Source: Alphaproteobacteria bacterium
Lineage (GTDB): Bacteria; Pseudomonadota; Alphaproteobacteria; Ferrovibrionales; Ferrovibrionaceae
NCBI GenBank assembly: GCA_018336035.1
Contig: JAGXRD010000083.1
Coordinates: forward strand, 1-64,000
DNA length: 64,000 bases
Reading direction: 5' to 3'
The position numbers and the translations under genes are program-made. A model generated the notes under the pieces. The model did no database searches and was not told the DNA's origin. It worked only from the letters and a program-made list of their open reading frames with translations. Below are positions 44,281 through 52,571 of this stretch, in pieces (the stretch's first letter is position 1; each line of letters starts with the position of its first letter).

Positions 44281-44723
44281 CAGGTCGTCTCGGGAACCTG
44301 CATGACCATGAAGAACAGGCCAAGCTGGCGAATGGCCTGGGCGAAGTTTTCGTAATTTACCGGCTTGGTGATGTAGACATTGCAGCCGAGATCGTAGCAG
44401 CGCTGGATTTCCTGTTTGTCGTCGGTGGTGGTCAGTACCACGACGGGCATGCGGCGCAGGCCGGGATGCTCTTTCACGCGACGCAGGATTTCAGTGCCCT
44501 GCATGTCAGGTAGATTCAGATCAAGCAGCACCAGATAGGCACCGCCATGCGAACCGGTATCGCTGTCGCCCACCTTCAGCAGATATTCAATGGCGGGCGA
44601 GCCGGATGCGAAGGAGACGATCTCATTGTTGACGCCAGCGCGGCGGATATTCTTTTCGATCAGGCGGGCATGACCTTCGTCATCCTCGACCATCACAATG
44701 GTAACTGCTTTTTCGTCGCTCAT
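44280..44723 (-). CDS. Single-domain response regulator (receiver)
   Basis: A 147-residue receiver: 'VTIVMVEDDEGHARLIEKNIRRAG', then 'AYLVLLDLNLPDMQGTEILRRVKEHP' (phosphoacceptor Asp in 'LLDLNLP') and 'PVVVLTTTDDKQEIQRCYDLGCNVYITKPV' with the conserved Lys. No output domain, so it passes phosphate or signals through protein binding. It is upstream of and overlaps by one base the hybrid kinase gene. The start at 44723 follows the receiver's first strand. Confidence 0.93.
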   Translation of the reverse strand: MSDEKAVTIVMVEDDEGHARLIEKNIRRAGVNNEIVSFASGSPAIEYLLKVGDSDTGSHGGAYLVLLDLNLPDMQGTEILRRVKEHPGLRRMPVVVLTTTDDKQEIQRCYDLGCNVYITKPVNYENFAQAIRQLGLFFMVMQVPETT

Positions 44724-45169
44724 TTTTATTCTATGTCCCAATATCTGGCGTCTGCAGGCTGCCCGGTCATTCCGGGGAGCAGCGGCGCCTTGCCGCACAG
44801 CCTACGCGTAGGTGAAGCTTAGGCCCTTACAACCCGGTTTCTGCACCCCGTCACGGCGGAACATATCGATCAACGCATCATTTCTCCTACCCGGAGCGTT
44901 TCGCGGCAAGCGCCCGCAGTTTACCGGGAGGAATCAGAAATATACCGGCTGCAATTGCCAACCGACATTGGCAATTCGGCATATATCGCGAAGGCTTGTC
45001 AATCGCTCTGGTCGGGTTTTGTTCAGGTCGGCCCAGCCAGGGAAATCCCGCTGCGGTTGTCCTACCTACAGCCAAGCTCATGAAGATAGGCTTGTTTTCC
45101 GGGAAGCGTCCGGCACCGCCTCGCTTACCTTTACCTATCACCGATAGAATGTCTCTTTTCGAGTTGCGC
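44724..45169. other. Intergenic region of 446 bases without a supported gene
   Basis: This region between the response-regulator gene and the MarR gene holds no convincing open reading frame. It probably contains the promoter of the response-regulator/kinase pair. It also contains a short PhzF-like fragment, described separately. No terminator, tRNA or strong repeat was found. Confidence 0.6.
44996..45085 (+). pseudogene. Possible remnant of a PhzF-family gene
   Basis: The frame from 44996 reads 'LVGFCSGRPSQGNPAAVVL', which resembles the N-terminal 'DVFTDRPFSGNPAAVV' motif of PhzF isomerases/epimerases. After about 30 codons the resemblance stops and the frame meets no further family block. 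If real it is a decayed fragment, because no intact downstream PhzF body is present. The match is short and could be chance. Confidence 0.25.
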
Positions 45170-45700
45170 TTAGCCCAGCGCTTCGCTACCCAGGCTGCGG
45201 GCCATTTTCTTCAGCAACCGGTTCAGGGTAACGCGCTCGGATGCCGTCAGGCCGGCGACAATGTTCTTCTCATGCTGCTCGACCTTGGCCATCAGTTCGG
45301 TCAGCAGCTGCTCGCCAGCCGGGCTGAGCGACAGTGAATAGGTCCGCCGGTCGGCCACCGTGCGCTGCCGCACGATCAGCCCCTTCTTCTCCAGCTGGTC
45401 CAGCGCCGGCGTCAGGGTGGATTTGTCGACCCCGACGCCACGGCTGAGATCGGTCTGGTTGATGCCCGGATTGGCACGCAGCAGCACCAGCAGGCTGAAA
45501 CGTCCCGGTGTCAGACCGCCCATGCGGCCGGCAAGCCCGCTGCCCACCACCTTGATGAAGTTTTCAAACACCGCGACCTGCGCGATACGCAGGTTATAGC
45601 CGTAGAGGCCGGGCAGCGGCCCGCGATCCAGCTTGCGGATCTTTGCTCCCTTGCGGACCGGCGACACCTCCTCGCCATCCTGTTCCTTCTTGCTGCGCAT
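45170..45700 (-). CDS. MarR-family transcriptional regulator
   Basis: A 176-residue winged-helix regulator: 'LTPGRFSLLVLLRANPGINQTDLSRGVGVDKSTLTPALDQLEKKGLIVRQRTVADRRTYSLSLSPAGEQLL' is the MarR core with helix-turn-helix and wing. The last 40 residues form the dimer helix. It is the last gene of the TRAP run (17 bases after dctM) and so is probably autoregulated with the TRAP and ior genes. Known MarR regulators of this kind bind palindromes and respond to aromatic or aryl acids. Confidence 0.92.
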   Translation of the reverse strand: MRSKKEQDGEEVSPVRKGAKIRKLDRGPLPGLYGYNLRIAQVAVFENFIKVVGSGLAGRMGGLTPGRFSLLVLLRANPGINQTDLSRGVGVDKSTLTPALDQLEKKGLIVRQRTVADRRTYSLSLSPAGEQLLTELMAKVEQHEKNIVAGLTASERVTLNRLLKKMARSLGSEALG

Positions 45701-45717
45701 GTCAGTTCATGTGTCCA

Positions 45718-47022
45718 TTAATTCATATGACTGGGCAGCCAGAGCGCAATGGCCGGGAAGATCACCAGCAGCGCCAACCGAAGCAGGTCTACCAAGATGA
45801 ACGGCATCACGCCCTTGTAGATTTCCCAAAGACTGATATCGCGCGCAATCGAGTTGATGACGAAAACATTGATGCCGACCGGCGGCATTACCATGCCCAG
45901 CGTCGTGACCATGACGATGATCACGCCGAACCAGATCGGATCGAACCCGAGCTGCAGCATCACCGGATAGATGATCGGCACGGTGACCAGGATGATGGCC
46001 AGCTCATCCATCAATGCGCCGAGGATCAGATACATGATCAGGATCAGCGTCAGAACGCCGTAGGGGCCCACCGGTAGCGCAGTGAGGAAATCACTCACCT
46101 TCTGCGGCGTCTGGGTAATGACCAGGAAATAGCCGAACAGGAAGGCGCCGACCACGATGGTGAAGATCGAGCCGCCAGTACGCACGGCATCGATCAGGCT
46201 CTCCTTGATCTCGATCCAGCCGAGCCGGCCGCGCAGAATGCCGATGATCAGCGCACCGCAGGCGCCGCAGCCGGCCGCCTCGGTGGCTGTGAACACGCCG
46301 CCATAAAGGCCACCGACGATGCCTGCGAATAGCAGCACGGTCGCCCAGATGTCGCGTAGCGAGGAGAGCTTCTCGCCCCAGCTGGTCTTCGGGCCACGCG
46401 GCACGAGACCTGGTTTCCACCAGCCCAGGATCTGGATCGTGATGAGATAAAGTACGATGGCAAGAAGACCGGGCAGGATCCCGGAAATGAACAGCTTGCC
46501 GATATCCTGTTCCGTCAGGATGCCGTAGAGCGCAAAAACCACGGATGGCGGAATCATAATCCCGAGCGTGCCGCCGGCGGCGATCACACCTGTCGACAGG
46601 CCCGGATGGTAGCCAAAGCGTCGCATCTCGGGCAGCGCCACCTTGGTCATCGTGGCGGCCGTGGCCACCGACGAGCCGTTGATGGCGGCGAATCCGGCGC
46701 AGGCCATCACAGTGGCCATGGCGAGGCCGCCGCGACGATATCCGAGCCAGGCCTCACCGGCACGAAACAGTTCGCGGCTCATGCCGGCAGCCGTGGCGAA
46801 GCTGCCCATCAGGATAAACATCGGAATGACGGCCAGGTCATAGTCGGTGGCAACCCGGATCGGCGACTGCGCCAGCAGGTTCAGCGCGGGCGTGGTGGCG
46901 GCCAGCGTCGCGAAACCGCCGACGCCGACAATGCCCATGGCAATCCCCACGGGTACCCGCAACACCATCAGCACGAAAAGAAGGACAAAGCCGCCGATGG
47001 TGATGAAATCCCGATCCATCAT
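45718..47022 (-). CDS. TRAP transporter large permease (DctM-type)
   Basis: A 434-residue protein with about 12 hydrophobic helices: 'DFITIGGFVLLFVLMVLRVPVGIAMGIVGVGGFATLAAT' at the start and the conserved 'LGMVMPPVGINVFVINSIARDISLWEIYKGVMPFILVDLLRLALLVIFPAIALWLP' at the end. It is the transport-channel subunit of a Na+-coupled TRAP importer. It starts at the base where dctQ ends. Its substrate is probably the compound that the divergent ior genes oxidise. Confidence 0.95.
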   Translation of the reverse strand: MMDRDFITIGGFVLLFVLMVLRVPVGIAMGIVGVGGFATLAATTPALNLLAQSPIRVATDYDLAVIPMFILMGSFATAAGMSRELFRAGEAWLGYRRGGLAMATVMACAGFAAINGSSVATAATMTKVALPEMRRFGYHPGLSTGVIAAGGTLGIMIPPSVVFALYGILTEQDIGKLFISGILPGLLAIVLYLITIQILGWWKPGLVPRGPKTSWGEKLSSLRDIWATVLLFAGIVGGLYGGVFTATEAAGCGACGALIIGILRGRLGWIEIKESLIDAVRTGGSIFTIVVGAFLFGYFLVITQTPQKVSDFLTALPVGPYGVLTLILIMYLILGALMDELAIILVTVPIIYPVMLQLGFDPIWFGVIIVMVTTLGMVMPPVGINVFVINSIARDISLWEIYKGVMPFILVDLLRLALLVIFPAIALWLPSHMN

Positions 47023-47489
47023 CAGGCCCCTTCACGCTTGGTGATCAGCCGGAACAGCCGCAGCGCCAGCAACAGTGTGGCGAGCACGATCCCCAGCGCT
47101 GCGACGGCATGAAACGGCCAGACCGGCAGGCGCAGATCGAAGGTCTGCTCGTTGCTGAGAAATACGCTGCTCACTTTGCTTTCCAGCATCCAGGCGAACA
47201 GCGCCATGAAGGCCAGCGTGACCAGGGTGGCGAAAATATCGATCAGCCGCTTGCCCCAGGCCGGCGCCATTTCCCAGAAACCATCGACCTGGATATGGCG
47301 GTTGTGGAAGCCGGCCAGCGCAATGCCCCAGAACATCGCCGTGCCAAGCAGCAGGCGGGAGAAATCGAAAGTATCCGGCAGACCATAATTGAACAGCCAG
47401 CGCAGCATCACAGCCACGAAGGTCAGGACGGCAATGGCGCCGAGCAATAGCCCTGCCACCAACTCGGCCTTGTCGATGAATGCTTTCAT
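47022..47489 (-). CDS. TRAP transporter small permease (DctQ-type)
   Basis: A 155-residue four-helix membrane protein, beginning 'AFIDKAELVAGLLLGAIAVLTFVAVMLRWLFNYGLPDTFDFSRLLLGTAMFWGIALAGFHNRHIQVDGFW', the standard DctQ pattern. It overlaps dctM by one base. It lies 108 bases after dctP, with a stem-loop between them. Confidence 0.95.
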   Translation of the reverse strand: MKAFIDKAELVAGLLLGAIAVLTFVAVMLRWLFNYGLPDTFDFSRLLLGTAMFWGIALAGFHNRHIQVDGFWEMAPAWGKRLIDIFATLVTLAFMALFAWMLESKVSSVFLSNEQTFDLRLPVWPFHAVAALGIVLATLLLALRLFRLITKREGA

Positions 47490-47539
47490 GAGGCAGTCCC
47501 CCCTGCCGGTACGCGAATCAGACCACTATAGAATAACTT

Positions 47540-47580
47540 GGGCGGCTGCAGCCATTGTCAGACCGCAGCCGCCCTTTTTT
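47540..47580. terminator. Stem-loop between dctP and dctQ
   Basis: A perfect 10-base stem (GGGCGGCTGC / GCAGCCGCCC) with a 15-base loop. On the minus strand there is no T run after it, so it is unlikely to stop dctPQM transcription fully. It could stabilise the upstream dctP message, as stem-loops after binding-protein genes do. On the plus strand it is followed by six Ts and would terminate antisense transcripts. Confidence 0.75.
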
Positions 47581-47597
47581 ACGCAGACTTTACGCGA

Positions 47598-48644
47598 TCA
47601 GAAGGCAGCGTTGCGCTTCTTCAGCTCGGCCTTCAGTTCGTTGAGCGCCTGTTCGCCATTGACGCCAACCTTCTTGGTATCCTCGTACCAGGCCTTGGTC
47701 ATTTCATCCGACAGCTTGCGCCAGGCGGCGATGTCGCTCTCGCTCGGCTTCACGCCTTCATGGCCTGGCAAAGCCAGCATCTTGGCCTTGCCCGAGGATT
47801 CAGCATCCGACCATGCCGTGTTGACCTTCTCCGACATCTCCGACGTGCAATGCTCGTCGAAAGCCTTCTTCTGGGCGGCCGACAGCTTGCCATAGGTGGC
47901 CTTGTTCACTGCCAGCACGAAGTTGCTGATATAGAGCGGCGCATCCATGTGGTACTTCACGGCCTTCTCGAAACCGAAGATGAACACGCTGCCCCACGGG
48001 AAGCTGATCGCATCGGCCAGGCCGCGTTCCAGAGCATCGCGGGCTTCCGGCGCCGTCACCTGCACGTTGGTGCCACCGGCTAGCGTGACCAGGCGCGCCA
48101 CCGAAGCATTGCCCGGACGAATCTTCATGCCCTTGATGTCGTCGGGCTTGGAGATTTTCATCTTGCTGTGGAAGGTGCCCGGATCATGCACGAAGGTCAT
48201 GCAGACCTTCACGTCGCCCATCTCCTTGTCGGCGTATTTGCGATACCAGGTATCGATTGCAGCCGAGCCGCTCTTGCCGTTGGAGAACAGGAACGGGATT
48301 TCACTGCCGGCGATGACCGGGAAGCGACCTGGCGTATAGCCCGGATTGACATAGGTGATATCGGCGATGCCGTCGCGCGCCATGTCGTAATGGTCTTTGG
48401 CCTGACCGAGCTGCTGCGCCGGGAAAATCTGTGTCTTCACCGTGCCGTTGGTGGCCTTCTCCAGCGATGCACCCCACTCGGTGAACGCCGGATGCAGGGG
48501 ATGCGACGGCGGCAGCCAGTGGCCGAGCCGCAGGTTCACAGGCTTGTCCTGCGCGATGGCGGGCTGCGCCACGGCGGCGAGGCCGAGCGCGACACCGAGC
48601 CCAAGGGCTGCGGCGCAGACATAACTGTGGCGTTTGCTGGTCAT
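47598..48644 (-). CDS. TRAP transporter substrate-binding protein (DctP-type)
   Basis: A 348-residue periplasmic binding protein. It has a signal peptide ending in 'AQPAIAQ'. The family marks are 'RLGHWLPPSHPLHPAFTEWGASLEKATNGTVKTQIFPAQQLG', 'DITYVNPGYTPGRFPVIAGSEIPFLF', 'MKIRPGNASVARLVTLAGGTNVQVTAPEARDALERGLAD', and a helical tail. The conserved Arg in 'KIRPGNA' binds the ligand's carboxylate. The start at 48644 is set by a GGAGG about six bases before it; a long in-frame opening to 49856 is antisense to iorA and is discarded. It is divergent from iorA. Confidence 0.95.
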   Translation of the reverse strand: MTSKRHSYVCAAALGLGVALGLAAVAQPAIAQDKPVNLRLGHWLPPSHPLHPAFTEWGASLEKATNGTVKTQIFPAQQLGQAKDHYDMARDGIADITYVNPGYTPGRFPVIAGSEIPFLFSNGKSGSAAIDTWYRKYADKEMGDVKVCMTFVHDPGTFHSKMKISKPDDIKGMKIRPGNASVARLVTLAGGTNVQVTAPEARDALERGLADAISFPWGSVFIFGFEKAVKYHMDAPLYISNFVLAVNKATYGKLSAAQKKAFDEHCTSEMSEKVNTAWSDAESSGKAKMLALPGHEGVKPSESDIAAWRKLSDEMTKAWYEDTKKVGVNGEQALNELKAELKKRNAAF

Positions 48645-48744
48645 GTGTTTCCTCCGCTGGCGGGCGTCAGCGAAACCTGACTGCCCTTTTTGATTATGCG
48701 GCGGCAGCCTAGCGCGGCCCGGCCGGACCTGTCCAGATTGTTTT

Positions 48745-48758
48745 GTTGGATACCAAAC
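48745..48758. promoter_or_regulatory. Candidate MarR operator in the dctP-iorA divergent promoter region
   Basis: GTTGGATACCAAAC is an imperfect palindrome (10 of 14 positions match its reverse complement). It sits upstream of the -35-like TTGACC (48766-48771) that precedes iorA. Its position between the two divergent units makes it a candidate site for the MarR protein encoded downstream of dctM. No second copy was found. Confidence 0.4.
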
Positions 48759-48765
48759 TAATTTC

Positions 48766-48794
48766 TTGACCCTGCCGGTGTGCGGTGCAAGATT
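48766..48794 (+). promoter_or_regulatory. Candidate promoter of iorA
   Basis: TTGACC at 48766-48771 as -35 and AAGATT at 48789-48794 as -10, 17 bases apart, ending 21 bases before the iorA ATG. The -10 match is modest. Confidence 0.4.
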
Positions 48795-48815
48795 TTGCGC
48801 GTTGGGAGGACTCGA

Positions 48816-50978
48816 ATGGAACGCTCTTTCGCCAAAGAGATTGAATCGCTGCGTCTGGGTGATGGCGACATCTTCCGCGGCGAAGGCATTCTCGCTGTCA
48901 CCAAGGCCATCCTGCAGTCCGGCGTGTCTTACGTGGGCGGCTATCAGGGCGCGCCCGTCTCTCATCTGGTCGATGTCCTGGTACAGGCGCAGGACATCCT
49001 GGATGACCTCGGCATCCATCTCGAAACCTGCACCAACGAAGCCTCGGCTGCCGCCCTGCTCGGCGCCTCCATTCACTACCCCGCGCGCGGCTGCGTCACC
49101 TGGAAGGCCATTGTCGGCACCAATGTGGCGTCGGACGCGCTCAGCAATCTCGCCTCGCCCGGCGTCACCGGCGGAGCGCTGATCGTGGTCGGCGAGGATT
49201 ACGGTGAAGGCGCCAGCGTGATCCAGGAACGCAGTCACGCCTATGCGATGAAGTCGTCGATCTGGCTGCTCGATCCGCGCCCCGACCTGCCGACGATTAC
49301 CCGCTGCGTGGAAGAAGGCTTTGAACTCTCGGAAGCCACCAACACGCCGGTCATGCTGGAACTGCGCATCCGCGCCTGCCATGTCACCGGCGAATTCCCC
49401 GCCAAAACCAACAAGCCGGCCAAGGTCTCGCGCAACAGCCGCCTGCCCGGGCCTTCGGCCTTCAATTACGACCGCCTCGCGCATCCGCCGGCCACCTTCA
49501 TGCAGGAAAAGCTCAAGCTGGAGCAGCGCCTGCCGGCGGCGCGCAAATTCATCCTGGAGCGCGGCCTGAACGAGATCATGCCGGGCGACCTGTCCGAGAT
49601 CGGCATTGTCGTGCAGGGTGGCCTGTATAACGGGCTGAATCGCGCGCTGATGAATCTCGGCCTGGCCGATGCCTTCGGCAACAGCCGCGTGCCGACGCTG
49701 GTGCTGAATGTCACCTATCCACTGGTGCCGGAGCAACTGGTGCAGTTCTGCGCCGGCAAGCGCGCCGTGCTGATGGTGGAAGAAGGCTCGCCTGAATATA
49801 TCGAGCAGGCGCTGCACACCGCCCTGCGCCGCGCCGATGTGAATACCCGCGTGCATGGCAAGGGCATGCTGCCGGCCGCCGGCGAATATACGATCGAAGT
49901 TCTGACGCGTGGCCTGCTGGCTTTCATGAAATCAGAGCAGCCACAGATCGACGTCTCGGCCGCCGATACTGCTTTCAGTGGCGCACTGGAAAACCGCAAG
50001 GCGGCGCAGGCGGTGATCGGGACTGACCTGCCGATGCGTCCCCCAAGCTTTTGCACCGGCTGCCCCGAACGGCCGGTTTTCACCGCGATCAAGCTGGTCG
50101 AGCGCGAAATCGGCAAGGTCCATATTGCCGCCGATATCGGTTGCCATGCGCTGGCCACCTTTGCGCCATTCTCGCTGGGCCATTCCATTCTCGGCTACGG
50201 TATGTCGCTGGCCTCGGCGGCCGGTGTTGGGCCTCTCATGAACACCCGCTCGCTCGCCATCATGGGCGATGGTGGCTTCTGGCATAACGGCGTGCTATCC
50301 GGCGTGGCCTCGTCCATGTTCAATCGCGGCGACGGCGTGCTGGTGGTGATGCAGAACGGCTACACCTCCGCCACCGGCGTGCAGTATATCCCCTCCTCCG
50401 CCGGCAACCGCGTCGATGGCCTGAGCAGCGGCTCGGATATCGAGACCACCGTCAAAGCCTTGGGCGTCAAATGGGTCAAGCGCATCCGGTCCTATAGCCT
50501 CGGCCCCATGCGCGAGGCTCTGCGCGATGCCCTGACCACCACGACCAGGGGCCTCAAGATCATCCTGGCCGAAGGCGAATGCATGCTGGCGCGTCAGCGC
50601 CGCCTGCGCACGGAGGAATCCCGCGCACTGAAAGCTGGCGAGCGCGTGCTGCGTACCCGCTTCGGCATTGACGACGCCGTCTGCACCGGCGACCATTCCT
50701 GCATCCGTCTGTCGGGCTGCCCGTCACTGACGATCAAGCCCAATCCCGACCCGCTGCGCACCGATCCGGTCGCCAGCGTGAACAGCGGCTGCGTCGGCTG
50801 CGGTCATTGCGGCGAGGTGGCCCATGCAGCCGTGCTCTGCCCGTCCTTCTACAAGACCGAGATCGTGCATAACCCAGGCTGGTGGGATCGCTTCAGCGAC
50901 CGCCTGCATCGGACCGTGATCGGCTGGCTCGGCGGCCGTGCCGCTGCACCGGCACCGATGCCGGCGGCAGGAGAGTGA
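48816..50978 (+). CDS. iorA: Indolepyruvate:ferredoxin oxidoreductase, alpha subunit
   Basis: A 720-residue thiamine-diphosphate enzyme subunit that oxidatively decarboxylates indolepyruvate and other aryl 2-oxoacids to aryl-acetyl-CoA. The N-terminal half reads 'FRGEGILAVTKAILQSGVSYVGGYQGAPVSHLVDVLV'. The TPP domain follows, with 'FCTGCPERPVFTAIKLVE', 'HIAADIGCHALATFAPFSLGHSILGYG' and 'SLAIMGDGGFWHNGVLSGVASSMFN' (the GDG...N motif). A C-terminal ferredoxin-like part carries 'CTGDHSCIRLSGCPSL' and 'SGCVGCGHCGEVAHAAVLCPSF'. The start is fixed by GGGAGGA at 48804-48810. It is divergent from the TRAP genes and followed by iorB. Confidence 0.95.
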   Translation: MERSFAKEIESLRLGDGDIFRGEGILAVTKAILQSGVSYVGGYQGAPVSHLVDVLVQAQDILDDLGIHLETCTNEASAAALLGASIHYPARGCVTWKAIVGTNVASDALSNLASPGVTGGALIVVGEDYGEGASVIQERSHAYAMKSSIWLLDPRPDLPTITRCVEEGFELSEATNTPVMLELRIRACHVTGEFPAKTNKPAKVSRNSRLPGPSAFNYDRLAHPPATFMQEKLKLEQRLPAARKFILERGLNEIMPGDLSEIGIVVQGGLYNGLNRALMNLGLADAFGNSRVPTLVLNVTYPLVPEQLVQFCAGKRAVLMVEEGSPEYIEQALHTALRRADVNTRVHGKGMLPAAGEYTIEVLTRGLLAFMKSEQPQIDVSAADTAFSGALENRKAAQAVIGTDLPMRPPSFCTGCPERPVFTAIKLVEREIGKVHIAADIGCHALATFAPFSLGHSILGYGMSLASAAGVGPLMNTRSLAIMGDGGFWHNGVLSGVASSMFNRGDGVLVVMQNGYTSATGVQYIPSSAGNRVDGLSSGSDIETTVKALGVKWVKRIRSYSLGPMREALRDALTTTTRGLKIILAEGECMLARQRRLRTEESRALKAGERVLRTRFGIDDAVCTGDHSCIRLSGCPSLTIKPNPDPLRTDPVASVNSGCVGCGHCGEVAHAAVLCPSFYKTEIVHNPGWWDRFSDRLHRTVIGWLGGRAAAPAPMPAAGE

Positions 50979-50979
50979 C

Positions 50980-52500
50980 ATGACCGTACCTCTCTCTTCT
51001 GGGCGTCCCCTCTCCATCCTGATCGCCGCCATGGGCGGCGAAGGCGGCGGTGTGCTGACCGGCTGGATCGTCGATGCCGCCTTGCGCGCCGGCTATCCGG
51101 TGCAGAGCACGTCGATCCCCGGCGTGGCACAGCGTACCGGCGCCACCACCTATTACATCGAGATCTGGCCGGAGAAGACGACGCAGCGCCCAGTCATGTG
51201 CCTGAACCCGATGCCGGGCCAGGTCGATGTGATGATCGCCAGCGAATTCGTCGAAGCCGGCCGCGCGATTGCGAATGGCTATGTCTCGCCCGACCGTACG
51301 CTGCTGATCGCCTCCACGCATCGCATCTTCGCGGTCGCCGAGAAAAGCGCGATGGGCGATGGCCGCTACGATACCGGCAAGCTGTTCCGGGCGGCCAAGG
51401 ACCATGCGAAACGCACCATCCTGTTCGATATGGACCAGGCCGCAAAAGACTCCGGCAGTATCCTGAATGCCGTGCTGCTCGGCGCGCTGGCCGGCTCCGG
51501 CGTGCTACCGCTGCCGGCTTCCGATTTCGAGAACGGCATCCGCGCCGAAGGCAAGGCGGTTGACAGCAACCTCGCCGGTTTCCGCTTCGGTCTCAGTCAT
51601 GGCGAGGACGAGATCGCAGCGCGCGCCGCCGTGCTGTCGTCACTGCCGCCGGCGGCTGCCATCCCGGCGCTGGCCGACCGCATCGCGCGGCTGCCCATGA
51701 ATGTGCAGACATTCGCCGCCGAAGGCATCAAGCGCCTGGTCGACTATCAGGGCGTTTCATATGCGCGGCTGTATCTCGACCGGCTGGATACGGTTGTAAA
51801 GCTGGGCGACGAAGGGCTGGCCAAGGAGACCGCGCGGCACCTGGCTTTGCGCATGAGTTTCGAGGATGTGATCCGCGTCGCGCAGCTCAAACTGAAGCCC
51901 GAGCGTTTTGCCGCCATCGAGCGCGAGCAGCGCGTGAAGCCCGGCCAGCCCTATACCGTGGCCGAGTTCCTCAAGCCCGGCGTGGAAGAAATCGCCTCGC
52001 TGCTGCCGCCGGCCATGGCCCGCAGCGTGATCGCGCTCTGCGAACGCAAGGGCTGGACCGAGAAGCTGCACCTGGCGATGACCGTGCAGTCCAATCGCAT
52101 CGGCGGCTATCTGAAGCTGCGTCTGCTGGCCGGCCTGCGCGGCTGGCGGCCCCGCAGCGCGCGCTACGTCGAAGAACAGGCCCGCATCGAAGACTGGCTC
52201 GACCTGATCCGCCGCGCTGCCAAACTGGATATGAACCTTGCCCGCGAAATCGTCGACTGTGCCCGCCTGATCAAGGGCTATGGCGATACCTTCAAACGCG
52301 GCGCCGGTAATTTTGAGCGCATCCGCGCGCGGGTGATCCTGCCGGCGCTGGAGCATCGCATCGCGCCGGCTGCGGCGACCGACGCGCTGGTGCAGGCGCG
52401 TACGGCGGCGCTGGCCGATCCCGAAGGTCAGTCGCTGGGCAACATGCTGGCCGATTTCGAGGCGACCCTCCGGCCGGCCATCCCACAGGCCGCGGAATGA
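50980..52500 (+). CDS. iorB: Indolepyruvate:ferredoxin oxidoreductase, beta subunit (with DUF6537 extension)
   Basis: About 506 residues. The N-terminal ~190 residues are the pyruvate-ferredoxin-oxidoreductase gamma-type domain: 'LSILIAAMGGEGGGVLTGWIVDAALRAGYPVQSTSIPGVAQRTGATTYYIEI' and 'LIASTHRIFAVAEKSAMGDGRYD'. The remaining ~300 residues are a helical extension (DUF6537-like) found in the larger aerobic bacterial IorB. The ATG follows the iorA stop by one base, so the two subunits are made together. It works with IorA to form the dimer or heterotetramer. Confidence 0.93.
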   Translation: MTVPLSSGRPLSILIAAMGGEGGGVLTGWIVDAALRAGYPVQSTSIPGVAQRTGATTYYIEIWPEKTTQRPVMCLNPMPGQVDVMIASEFVEAGRAIANGYVSPDRTLLIASTHRIFAVAEKSAMGDGRYDTGKLFRAAKDHAKRTILFDMDQAAKDSGSILNAVLLGALAGSGVLPLPASDFENGIRAEGKAVDSNLAGFRFGLSHGEDEIAARAAVLSSLPPAAAIPALADRIARLPMNVQTFAAEGIKRLVDYQGVSYARLYLDRLDTVVKLGDEGLAKETARHLALRMSFEDVIRVAQLKLKPERFAAIEREQRVKPGQPYTVAEFLKPGVEEIASLLPPAMARSVIALCERKGWTEKLHLAMTVQSNRIGGYLKLRLLAGLRGWRPRSARYVEEQARIEDWLDLIRRAAKLDMNLAREIVDCARLIKGYGDTFKRGAGNFERIRARVILPALEHRIAPAAATDALVQARTAALADPEGQSLGNMLADFEATLRPAIPQAAE

Positions 52501-52571
52501 TTATCAATTAAATACTTTGATTCCGCCTGCAAACAGCGAAACTCATGGCGAAGCACAGCCCGTGAGTCTCA

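Noticed and set aside
47575-47580. A strong terminator ending a plus-strand transcript between dctP and dctQ
   Set aside because: The T run exists only in the plus direction, where no gene ends. It is kept as a stem-loop with possible antisense blocking, not as a gene terminator.
48645-49856. A long N-terminal extension of the dctP frame
   Set aside because: It is antisense to iorA. The signal peptide and a GGAGG site fix the true start at 48644.
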